A DNA stretch of 64,000 nt, from assembly GCF_963675165.1 (NCBI RefSeq), contig NC_087379.1:2670201-2734200 (forward strand), read 5' to 3'. A program made the translations under genes and the position numbers. This document shows positions 12,501 to 29,634 of the stretch, piece by piece. Below the pieces are notes generated by a model. That model did no database searches. It worked only from the letters and a program-made list of their open reading frames with translations, and was not told the origin of the DNA. Each line of letters opens with the position of its first letter. Position 1 is the first letter of the stretch. Source of the stretch: Halichondria panicea (Eukaryota; Porifera; Demospongiae; Suberitida; Halichondriidae).

Positions 12501-15500
12501 AGAGGAATAAGCAAACTTTATTATAGAGTTTTTAATCTGTCCAACTATGATTGGCTCTAAGACATGTATAGATGCCATGCATTTTAGCCTCCTATACGTA
12601 TAGCATTGGGCAATGTACATTCAGTGTTTTCTCAGCATTGCTGCCCTAGTTAGCAATACAAAATTGACTCACGTATTTAGCGGAGTTAGGTCCTTGTCTC
12701 TTGTTGGTGTTAGGAGATGGCACAGATGGAGGAGTGAACTTGGGCGGAGCTGGCACAATGCGACCATGGATATTGATCACTTCATCAGCTTGACGCAGAT
12801 CATCTATACAAAATAGACATATCATAATTATACTCTTATTTATTTGCTAAAGTTCAGACAGAATATTGATTAAATTTTAAATGGTTGGTGATTGGAGTAT
12901 GTCTGTATAACAGCTTACTCGTCCTCTTCTTATAGATGATAACTTCAAGCAGGTTCATCGGTACAAATCCCTCAGATCCAAGCTTGTTCTTGACTCTCCA
13001 CCACTTCCTGCTATCGTCTAGCACCTCAACCTTCTCTCCACGACGAATGGTCAGCTCCTCCAGTGCAGACGCCTTGTTGAGTTAAATAGTATGGAGTGAT
13101 AAATTTGCTTCAAAACAGGTTTTATAAGCACGAAACTGCATTGCATGATGGAGTTTGTACGAAGTCAGGTGTTTTTAGGTCAACAATTTTAGTTGAGAAA
13201 TTGTTATTCTATGCGCAATATGAGATAACTAAAAGAGTATTGAATTGCATGGATGGAGCACCTACAGAGCACCAATAATGGTTATAGCGGTCTGTATACG
13301 TAATGATAATTATACAGTAGACTCTCGTTAATCCGGTCACCCTTGGGACCATGCAGCTTGGCCGGAATAGCGAGGTGGCTTTATTTCGGGAAATAACCGC
13401 TGCTTAAAACCGCCTTATCTCGAATCTAATGACTAATTCTGCGGATATGATAATGAAGGATAATGAATCGTTCAGCTCTCTACTTAAGTGTAATCCAATT
13501 TTATTTGCCAAACCACACCCAAAACGTCATATCCGGCCGTACTAAACGTACATTGAATACCTAGTTTAGGACAGCCAGTACTGGCCAGTATACAGAATAG
13601 CGAGTGGCCGTATTTCAGGGTGCAGTAAACACCTAGCTAGCATTCTGTGCCAAACCAAATGGCCGGTATATCGAGGTGGCCGGAACAGCGAGAGTCTACT
13701 GTATACCATGTCAGAATTACTACAGGTGTGCTTGGCTATTATAAATGCATTTCTAGGCTAAGATTCTTTGTACCCTCACCTGATAGTCCACAAGGACCTT
13801 GGCCATCTTCCTGCTGTCGTCCTGCTCACTACCGTCTGAGTTGAGGCTCTGCTGGGAGCGAGTGGAGATACCTCCAAATGCTTTATTCTCGATGCTAGTA
13901 TCGCTCTGGATATGGCAATAAGAACATTATACAAGTATACACTTTAAAAAAAATAATGCTTTAGAAAAATAGAGAAGAGAGGAGAAAAAAGGCGGAAGAA
14001 AGAGGATAGTACGGGAAAAGAATACTTGTGAGAGATCTACACAAACTCTCTCTAAAAGTACTAGCATGTACTAGCTGTACTCACTGATCTCCTGTGGACA
14101 AAAGCGGGTAGAATGGGACTGGACACCATAGCTGCTTTAGATGCCACTGCAGCCATCACTGCAGGGTTGATCATCAGACCAGACGACTCCTCCACTTGGT
14201 CTCCATCGTAGACATCTGAGTAGTCCTCACTCCTCTGCTCTCGAGGGATGGTGTCCAGGGTGGGGAAGTTGGCAGGTGTGTCCGAGGAGTTGTGGAGGTT
14301 AGGAGGGATGCAGCCATCTGTGAACTCGATGATGTATTCCTGTGGTAGCGGCCTTGTAGGGGGCCAGTTGTCACTGTGGGATCGAGAGGGTATTGGCGAA
14401 TAAATTCCTGACCGGATACTTAAGAGGTAACTTTTTAACTATATGAATGCCTGTGCTCTCAGTCATTAGTCGTTATAGTAGATTCTTAAAAGGCAAATGT
14501 AAAACACTTCATACACTTAAATACAATGCAGTACAACTAGGAAATATTTAAAGCCTGGTAGTTGCAGTACAGGTACATTTCTAATATTTTATGCTGTAGT
14601 ATTGGTACATTGTCATGATCCAGTTCATTCCCAGTTGATTCCACAATTCCTGTTCCCTTGGTGATAGTTTCCTTGTCATCAGACTACAAGCACTACTTGT
14701 GAACAGAGGCAAAATCACTCCGGAAGCTAGCTGGGGACTGTGTATGCATGCGTGAGACAACAGTTTTAGATCATGGGGTTGTCAGAATTGTTTGTGACTT
14801 GGGTCATTTTTTTCATTATCCATTGAATGACCACTATAAATTCAACTGGCTATGTGCATGGACTCCTGTATTTTGATTAGTTGCTAATTGCAACATTAGC
14901 TATACTCTACAATAATGTTAGTATGTGTTCCCATATTATATCCCCTCAAAGCGTAAAGTGCAAAGAAACTCAATAGCTATCCCACTTACCCTTTGTTGAG
15001 GTGAATGAAGTGTTGGATGTACTTGAAAACCTCTTTGACCAGCTGTCCTGCGGAGGGGGAGCTCAAGTGATGACCCAACTTGGCGATCTGGTTGATGCCG
15101 TACTTACACTTCTGATACGTGCCAATGAACTCTTGCTCATTGGGCGGGTCTGCTTTCCTTTTCAGGGCCTCAAGCGCAGCTAGAAAAAATGAGAAATTGA
15201 AAGGAAAATTTCCGAAAATTTTTTTTCGAATCTTGCATGCATGCATGTACATGTCCTATGTAGTGTTTGAAACACATTTACTCGGAGTGTATAAACTATG
15301 TTATCGCAGACTCATACAATCATTTTTCTTTCTCCTTGACTTCTGACTCTTTCTCTCCAGTTCTGTCCATGCTGCTGCCTTGTCTTTGAGGAGCTGCATG
15401 AATTTCTCCAGGTCATCAAACACGTGGTTCAGAATGTCCTGGAGGTGGGTAGATATGCTTGACATGTTCCCATAATAGAGGCTGCATGCATGGACTTTTG

Positions 15501-18500
15501 CTTTAGGTAGAAAACAAAGTTATGTACATGCAAGTATAGCAAGTAATTTTCGTGGGGTAAAAAATTCAGTAAGTAGTGGGCGAGCTGATCTCGACAAATA
15601 TTATGTTCCCTGCGAAAAATGTTTGGCTTGGTGTACTGGAACGCATGCAATAATTATAGTACACGTGATGAAGTCATAATCATGCAGCTAATGAATTTTT
15701 CTCCGAAAACCACCGCTTTCAGATTGAATATTAAAACAAAATTTTTACCCTACGAAAATGTTCCGCTATACAGTATTCAACAAAGATTGGCGATACTGAA
15801 ATGTTTAAGGCTTAAATGTACTTCTTACCACGTCTCTTTGTATCTTTGCAGCCTTGATGGTTCTCTTGATCTCACCGTCTGCTCCGCCACCATGACCAGT
15901 CTTGTGAACATTGCTCACGTATTTGGAGCTGGCTCTACTCACGAAGTCACCCTGTTTCCTATGGCCCTGTGAGGATAGGAATAATAACATTGAATTTTAT
16001 TTTTCTGTAAGCATTTGGGTGGTAGGGGAATAGGGGCTGGGGTAGGGGATGAGATTTGTTTGTCTGATCAACATCATGCATTCAATAAAACAATCTTATG
16101 TTTTTGCTGTCGTAGAAGACGACTTGAAACACAATTGGCTTCTTGTAGCATAATGAATCTACTCACATCATCCTGGTAATTCGGTGTCTGATAGGGGAAT
16201 GCCCCAGTTGACGACTGTGGACTACCAGCCATATTGTTTCCAGGGAGGAGTGGGCTGTTGCTGGAAGCTGTGCCGGCAGGAAATGGCATACCTATATAGG
16301 ACAGAAAATAAAACCTTTACATTTGGCGTTTTTGCCATGTAATTATATATTTAGATCTATAGCTAGTTTCGTTACAGCTATTTTGATACTTACCTGGTGG
16401 GGGTGGAGGTTGTGCAGCTGGTGGAGGTGGTGAGCCTGGTGGAGGGGGTGGATATGTACTTGGTGGGAAGGGGGTGTACGTTGTCTGTGACATATGTTGT
16501 GGTGTGAATGGTGGCGGTGTGAATGGTGGGGGTGGACTAGACGGCCGCTGCTCGAGAATCCAATTCTCTCTCATAGCTTGTGATTGGTCAATTCCAGCCC
16601 TCACCTTTGAACCCTGATTATTGGCACCAGTGTATATAAGCATGAAAATAATTATGCATGCATGTGTGTCAGTACCTTGTTACTCCTCTGGCTGTTCGGG
16701 ACAAGTCTTTTCGCCTGGTTCACTTGATTGCAAATAATCTCAGCCTGCCAACGAAAATTGTGATAAACTAGTGCAAAAATGTATAGGAACTGACGATTCT
16801 TTCTCTCTGTGTTAAAGTTATGTCGACAAATGTATGTATGTGACGCATGCAAGGCATTGTATGGCACTTGTGACATTATGGATAAACACGATTTATATAC
16901 CGAAGCTTTGGTGCACTGAAAGAAGTGGACTCTGGGTTGGTTTGTGCCAGGATCCTGGAAGCTCACCATCAGCACATTACCACCGCCGTCCTGTATGTAC
17001 TTGGCCTCTATCACATAGGCCAGTGGGATCACATTCAGTGACGTCTAGATTGGGTATTTGAAGGGATAATTATTGCTAAGAAATTTAAGACGAATTTTAT
17101 TTAATACGGAATTCAATATTGATCACCTTTGCAAAACTACAAAACTTCATGAATAGATCTGTGCATATACATGTAGTTACAAACACTCACTCTGGTTGAT
17201 CCATCTTTGATGACGATTTCTGTAGCACTGATTGAGAGAATGATCTCCTTGGTGTGGACGTTCCCCTTGTGAATGAGGTCCCTCACTTTACGGATGCTCT
17301 CGTATGGTGAGATGTGGGCTAGTTGTCCTTCTGCTGCCATTGTCGCCAGATGCTGTAATAATTTTCAGAAAATCATAAAACTTTCGAAATAGGATCATTA
17401 GAACTAAGTTATGGCTGCTGAAAGATGTTCAACTACCCCCCACCCCCGTTATCAATGGCTCCGGAACTCGTGTGTGATGAGTGCAAGCAATCCATTCAGG
17501 AGCACCCCATGCAGTACTCATTACTATAGTAGGTGCCACTTGTATAAGCATTTTAATCATGTCGAGAGAGATACGTAGAGGGGTTACGTAGAGGGATTTC
17601 AATAGACATTTTAGTGATATGTTTATTAACAATGGTTTGCTTGGTTGAACTCACCTCCATGGGAAAGTTGCTTCTCCCAGCCACTGGGTTGGTGAATTGG
17701 TCCATATTCTGCATCCCAACATGGCGGACATTCAGTGGAGTGGATATGTCTATCTCAACCTTCTTTTTCTTCTCTGTGAAGTTTAACAAATGTGCACAAG
17801 AAATCTTGAGCTATTATCTCTTTGCCTCGCTATCTTAGAAAGTACAGGAGGAAAAACGCGATGAACTCACTGTCTTTGTTCTTCTTTTTGTCTTTTCCTC
17901 TCTTCACTCCCATTGGGGGCAGGCCTCCAGCAGGCCACTGGGCAGGGCCATCGAAGGTAACCTGTAAACAAAAGATTGTCTCAGTTCAAATGGCAATCAC
18001 AACTAAACAAACATACGTGATGGTTGGCAGCAGACATTGTGCTTGTAGAAGGTCGATAGTCTGGTCAGTTTGTTTGCAAAGTTATGGAGTGAGGATGGAG
18101 TGACTAGTTATCTACGTATATCACGAATGACTGTGCTTACAACTGTATTCTATAGTGAAGTATTGCATGAGAATCAACAGTGTGTGTACTGTGCACTTAC
18201 ATCGTTTAATTTTTAGCATTTGTTGTTGCTATGTGATATGTGTAATCATAGCTTAGTGATGAAAAACACATCATGAATAACGACAAAGTCAGTAAATTCA
18301 CAAGCAGATATGCATGAATATTGTTCTGGGGTCATGACAAACATCATATCATGTGCAATTTGCCCTGCCCAATTTTAACACGCTATACATTCTGCTATCG
18401 ACATGATTTGAGGGGAACAATTCGTTAGCAACGACAGTTCTGTTGTTGAATGTAGAGGTACTGTTTCGTGGTTCATACACTCACCTCACCTTGTGACTGT

Positions 18501-18524
18501 AACTGCTGGATTGTTACACAAAGC
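9565..18524 (-). CDS. EPS8: EPS8-like actin regulator (N-terminus unresolved)
   Basis: EPS8 proteins cap or bundle actin and couple receptor signalling to Rac. About 23 minus-strand exons can be read. In order they are 18524-18490, 17961-17871, 17773-17655, 17352-17191, 17044-16901, 16744-16676, 16613-16394, 16291-16167, 15966-15829, 15438-15318, 15179-14990, 14373-14085, 13905-13780, 13072-12919, 12803-12673, 12497-12188, 12077-11964, 11783-11706, 11566-11479, 11369-11240, 11116-11075, 10963-10874 and 10698-9565. Domains are a PTB-like region ending VHFFQCTKA; a proline-rich insert; the EPS8 helical region (DILNHVFDDLEKF, then YQKCKYGINQIAKL); an SH3 (AKVLVDYQ...RKWWRVKN...GFVPMNLLE); polyproline; a WH2-like IAAAIKSRKPLRKT; and a SAM-like effector region (IKQWLLKNGYPK, RDELKNLFG). 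The last 1.1-kb exon adds about 377 residues not typical of EPS8: Arg/Ser/Asp-rich, then Gln-rich coiled coil. The visible product is about 1,360 residues. I could not find the initiator exon. Confidence 0.85.
13315..13701. mobile_element. Tc1/mariner-superfamily (pogo-like) MITE in an EPS8 intron
   Basis: 387 bp with inverted ends CAGTAGACTCTCG...CGAGAGTCTACTG, flanked by TA on both sides. Internal blocks (GGCCGGAATAGCGAGGTGGC-like) repeat near both ends. This end structure is typical of non-autonomous pogo/Tigger-type elements. It has no ORF. Confidence 0.85.
15533..15774. mobile_element. MITE of the TATAGC/TTTTCGTGGGG family in an EPS8 intron
   Basis: The left end AGTATAGCAAGTAATTTTCG and the right end CGAAAATG..CCGCTATACAGT are inverted repeats. 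The same termini recur at 22103-22230, 47233-47462, 48056-48264 and 62751-62910. Confidence 0.7.
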
Positions 18525-18954
18525 CTGTATAATTATAGTGGAATGAAATAAGAAACGTCGTATTTTAGCTTTTAACTTTAAACAACATAATTATACGTAA
18601 CGTCTTCAATGAGTAGATAACGAGGCAGTAAACAGATTGAACGTTAGAGCAGTGTTATAATTATACACAATCATAATTGTATAGCTGCATGTAGGTATAC
18701 ACATTGCATCACTATGTTACTCACTTTTTTGGTGTCCTATTGTCCGCACAATGTTTCTAGATTTATCTTTGTAGCAATTTAAAGTTAAAAAGGACACACA
18801 TATGTTGCCTGACTGTTTACTTTGCTGATCCTAAAGAGCAATGACTCTGACAATTGCACAGTAAGCAGCCCCTCCCTCTTTTAGTTTAGCATAGCGCGCA
18901 TGCGCATTATCATTAGTAAGTAGCTGCCCAAACTGATCCTCTGAGCCCCTCAAG
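18525..18954. promoter_or_regulatory. Divergent spacer between EPS8 and plastin A, with an NRF1-like site
   Basis: EPS8 runs leftward and plastin A rightward from this interval. GCGCATGCGC at 18896-18905 is a perfect NRF1-type palindrome 50 bases before the plastin A start codon. The missing EPS8 first exon may also lie here, but I cannot place it. Confidence 0.5.
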
Positions 18955-21820
18955 ATGGCAGGATTCTCAACAGAAAATATTAAAATGCAATTTAATCAGG
19001 TAAAAAAAGCTTTACATAGATCTTGAGCGTTCAACAGACATCATAATTTGTTACTGAAGGGATTGAGATAATAATTTATGCTTGCTTGTCTGCATGATGT
19101 TCGGTCCTTGGGAATGAAAACAAAGCAAGCAGCATGTGTCTGCATGAAATACTTATGTTCATCACAGTTTGACGTTGATAGAAACGGACACATTACAGTT
19201 ATGGAGATTGGCATGGTGTTGAAGGCCTGGCTACATGATCCGTAACATGATAAAAGAGGTGGACCTGGATAAAAACGGCACCGTTGAATTCGATGAGTTT
19301 CTCGAGGTGTTTAAATGCATGCAACATCCAACACCAGCAGACTCATAACCTCACATGTAAAACTTAAAGCATGAGCTCAAGTTTACTATAATTATGGCAT
19401 AAATACGCTTAAAGCTGGCTGTCTGAATATCTGGTGTATACATTACGGAGATTTATATCACAACACGGTCAGATGTACAAGAAAGTACAGAGAGGGAAAG
19501 TAATGTTTGGACTTCAACAGCAAGCTGAGAAATCCCAAAAACTCATTGCCATGGAAGGAGGGTCTGAGAAGCAGTCAGCTGAAGGTGGGTATCAAAATTG
19601 TATATAATAACTATGTGACCTATTTTATGCACATTATTAGAACTGCCTCCCTATAAGGTACCCAGCACTCATTCTCTGAGGAGGAGAAGATTGAGTTTGT
19701 GGACTGGATCAACTACCAGCTGGAGCAGGACCCTGACGTCGCATCACACCTCCCGGTATCCGAGAAAGGTGGAGCTCTCTTTGCTGCCGTGCATGACGGA
19801 ATCATGCTATGGTGAGTCACCTGTACGTTGTATTATATGTAACCACATACAGGATGACTTGTTCAAACAATCATGCTGGGAAATTTTCTGTAGCTATGAT
19901 TTCATGATTATGACACACGTGGTTAAAAGGAATACTTCAACGTGTGATTATAGTGGTGGTAACATAAGTTGTTAGTACTTGCGGTGCAAATCTTACTCTC
20001 GTACCTTAGGTGACAGTTACTTTAGTCACCACAGTCAGTACATGTGGTTTGTATGATTATGAACATAATTATAACTATGCATCAACTATGATAGCTACTT
20101 TAGATCCTAGTTGACTTGACTGATCTTATGTTACTGGTTCATAAACTTTAGATTTTCCTCTTTTCTTTTTCCTCAAATTCCTGTAATTTGTATTCTATTA
20201 GAGGTCATAATCACCTCATGAAACATAATATTACCGTCCATTACACACACGCTTGTCCATTATGTACAACACACACACAGCAAGCTGATCAACACGTCAG
20301 TGGCCAACACTGTTGACGAGAGAGCCATCAAAACGTATTCAGGATACAAGAGAACCAGGCGCTTGCTCTGAACTCTGCCTCTTTCATTGGGTGCAACATC
20401 ATCAACATTGGGCCCCAGGACATCATGGAGGGTCGTCCCCATCTCATCCTGGGCCTCCTATGGCAGGTCATCAAGGTTAGCCTTACGATAGACCATACCT
20501 AACCTTCAAATAAACCTGGTACATTATACATATTCACATTCAATGACAAAGCCGTTCCTTTTAGTCTTGAGAAATAATCGTTTCTATCCTCTCAGATAGG
20601 ACTGTTTGACAAGATCTCACTGCAAAACTGCTCTAATCTGCCTGTTCTTTTGAAAGAGGGTGAGTGTATCTTCATTTACTATTTGCTAGAGAGAGAAAAC
20701 GCTTCAACTAATTGTTGCATGACTCAATTTCTTCATGCATTGTTACTATATCCTGTTTTGCTTGTAATTTTTATGTCATTGAAAATGTTATTCTTTAAAG
20801 AACTGCATTTTCCACTCACATACAAACTAAAGGTGAAGATCTATCAGACCTGGTCGCTCTTTCTCCTGAAGAGATTCTTCTCCGCTGGTTTAACTACCAT
20901 CTGGAGCAAGCTGGCAGCACCCGAAGAGTCCGAAACTTTAGCAAAGACATCAACGACTCTGAGTGTTACACAATCCTGCTCAACCAGATTGCCCCCGAGG
21001 ACAGCGGTGTGGACATGTCTCCCATGAATGTGAGTGAGTGCATGTGTTCAAAATATAACCGTCGTATATATAAGTGGGTGATGATGTAATTGTCCTTGTT
21101 ATATTCAGGTTTGTGTTTTACCTTGTAAGAAAGTGATCTTGATAAGCGTGCAGAGCAGATGTTGAACTAGGCCCACAAAATCGGGCGCAGAAAGTTTGTC
21201 CGACCAAAAAATGTGGTCAAGGGCAATCAACGTCTGAACCTCGCCTTTGTCGCCCACCTCTTTAATACCTGCCCCGCCCTTAAATCTCTCGAAGTCAGGC
21301 CTCCTCTCGGAAGTTTTGTTGAAGAGACTCGCAATGAAAAGAGTAGGTTACAGTACGTATCAGCCATATGGAATGCATTCCGCCTGCAACGTACCCAGCT
21401 GTAATATTTCACTATCTAGAACAGTTATTATCTTGCATGCTAATACAAGTTATTCCTCTTATAGGTTTCTGTAACTGGATGAACTGTATGGGAGTGACCC
21501 CTTTCGTTAACAGCCTCTTCCTTGATCTCAAAGATAGCCTCATCTTAATACAAGTGCGTGAGAGGCTTAATTAATATTTGTGATATTTATGCATGACGGA
21601 TTGTGCTAATAATTATTTCAGCTGTCTGACAAGATCCATCCTGGTTGTGTGAACTGGGGGAAGGTGAACAAGGCACCCTTCAAGAATGTGGGTGGAAACA
21701 TGAGGAAACTTGAGAACTGCAACTATGTTATTGAAATCGCCCAAAAATTGCAGTTTGCTATTACTGGTGTCAGTGGTCAAGACGTTTCGTGAAGGCAACC
21801 CAACTCTCACTGTCGGTAAC

Positions 21821-22044
21821 TGTAGTATCCACCGGAACTATCTAGAAGTAGCTGTAATGTATCTGTAATGATCTAGAACAATCTAGCTAGAATTGGAACT
21901 GTACTTTGTACTTAGTGGAAAGTTCTAGAAGTTACTTTAGCTTTGTATATATAAGAAGGTTCTGTACTGTGCTCGGTGTGTTCTATTCTACCCCAAGAAT
22001 ATTTATCTATGTCAAAGTGAAGACAATAATTAATAGATACAACA
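21821..22044. mobile_element. Solo LTR in plastin A
   Basis: The sequence starts TGTAGTATCC and ends GATACAACA, that is TG...CA. It is flanked by GTAAC at 21816-21820 and 22045-22049. It contains a TATATAAG promoter-like box. Its TGTRGTATCC start matches the LTR of the gypsy element at 40.5-44.2 kb, suggesting a related family. The left GTAAC is the splice donor of plastin A exon 10, so the insertion sits exactly on the exon-intron border. Confidence 0.85.
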
Positions 22045-22102
22045 GTAACATTGCGTTTGCATTCATACTATGGTTTAGTGCAGTGTTTTAATCACCCATA
22101 AT

Positions 22103-22230
22103 AACCGTATAGCGTGAAATTGTTGAGGAACTTAAATTTCGCTGTTACTAATGGAAGACGGAACCAACGAAATGTTTTTAGAGGCATTTCCATGACAATC
22201 AAGTGCCTCGAAAATTTCTCTCTATACGGT
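22103..22230. mobile_element. Short MITE in plastin A, AACCGTATAG ends
   Basis: The left end AACCGTATAGCGTGAAATT and right end AAATTTCTCTCTATACGGT are imperfect inverted repeats. Internal CGAGGCACTT-like blocks match the element at 47233-47462. Confidence 0.65.
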
Positions 22231-23074
22231 CTGTACAATATTCGGCAGTCAGACTCTATATATCTCTCTCGTGCACACACACACACACGCACACACAGCT
22301 GTTGTATGGCAGGCAATGCGTGCGTGCGTACGCACTCTCTGTGCTCCAGAAGTTGGCCAAATCTGACAAGCCCATCTCTGATGTTGAGATTGTTGCCTGG
22401 GTCAATAGCACTCTTGAAGCAGCTGGGAAGACAACTAGAATAACTGGATTCAAGGTATGTGTACAACAATCATGCAATCAGCATTGGTCCTACACAACGT
22501 ACTAAATTTATGTTGTCCCATCCACAGGACCCAGCTCTTGTTACGAGCTTGCCTGTTCTTGACTTGGTGGCCTCACTCAAGGCTGAATCAATTGACTATG
22601 GAAATATTGGACGTGGCACTGACAAAGATGTGTGTTGGCATTATATTGCGTGTGTTTGGATAGTGTTCAACAGTCTTGTGCTTGAGTTACTATTAGTAGA
22701 TTGGATGTCTTTGCTCCTTCATGCACAGACTATGCTGAGCAATGCCAAGTATGCCATCTCCATGTCTCGTAAGATTGGTGCTCGTGTGTACGCCCTCCCC
22801 GAGGATCTGGTTGAGCCCAACCCCAAGATGTGCCTCACCGGGCCGTCTTCACCTGTCTCATGGCCACATTCCTGTGATACTTTACAAATGAATTGACTTA
22901 GTAAAATATTTGTGCTCAGTATTTGATTCTATATCCATGTAATAAGTCTACCCAATAGAGGGTTAATATTCAATGAGTTGCAAGAGGAAGTGCAATCTAC
23001 ATGCCCATTTTCATGAGGACAGTCTATACACGTACACTCTAAGCAGCAGCCCCACCCTCTCTTTTTAGGGCAGT

Positions 23075-23084
23075 GCGCATGCGC
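23075..23084. promoter_or_regulatory. NRF1-like palindrome upstream of plastin B
   Basis: GCGCATGCGC lies 65 bases before the plastin B start codon. The surrounding GCAGCCCC...CTCTTTTTAG context is shared with plastin A, so the promoter was duplicated with the gene. Factor identity is inferred from the motif alone. Confidence 0.55.
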
Positions 23085-23148
23085 CTTACAAGCAAGCTGA
23101 AGATAAATTCCTATGGCACAACAGTCATTCTCACACTGCAGCAGCAAG

Positions 23149-29387
<6,239 letters not shown>

Positions 29388-29499
29388 AATGAACATTGTA
29401 GTTTGTAAATGAACCAATCAACCTGTATTACAAAATTAGTTTAATCATGAATTTATTTTTTCATGCACAAATCTGCATGGGAGTGGCTTGACAACTTTT

Positions 29500-29509
29500 G
29501 CGCATGCGT
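29500..29509. promoter_or_regulatory. NRF1-like site upstream of plastin C
   Basis: GCGCATGCGT lies about 126 bases before the plastin C start codon, within the only 247 bases that separate plastin B from C. It is one base off the palindrome at copies A and B. Confidence 0.45.
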
Positions 29510-29634
29510 GTGAAATAAGTCTATACTTGGTCATGCCAGTGAGTCATAGCTGTGCTATAAGAGAGTGCATACAGTACAGCTTGTCACTGCTAAAATATTC
29601 ACCAGAGCAATAGTCCACGTTCCTGGAAGACAGA

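Larger units (their letters stand above)
18955..22896 (+). pseudogene. Plastin A: unprocessed plastin/fimbrin pseudogene
   Basis: All thirteen plastin exons are recognisable with their introns: 18955-18999, 19168-19306, 19473-19584, 19658-19811, 20281-20475, 20596-20659, 20833-21029, an exon starting near 21130, 21465-21553, 21622-21815, 22299-22454, 22528-22629 and 22729-22896. Compared with copies B and C it carries many disabling changes. Exon 2 lacks 17 bases inside the EF-hand. Exon 5 lacks 13 bases. The exon 8 acceptor AG became AA, and that exon has an in-frame TAG at 21168. Exon 10 has a one-base insertion. Exon 11 repeats GCGT (four extra bases). The last exon has five extra bases and a changed C-terminus. 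Because introns are retained, it arose by tandem DNA duplication and not by retroposition. Any transcript could not give a full plastin. Confidence 0.9.

Noticed and set aside
13647-13844. Short plus-strand frame across 13.7 kb
   Set aside because: It runs through the end of a MITE and the antisense of an EPS8 exon.
18700-18790. Possible EPS8 first coding exon on the minus strand ending at a GTGAGT near 18725
   Set aside because: The donor looks reasonable, but the only ATG upstream leads to a stop within a few codons, so I did not add it.
18955-22896. Functional third plastin gene
   Set aside because: Frameshifting deletions or insertions in five exons, an in-frame TAG and a lost acceptor cannot be bypassed together.
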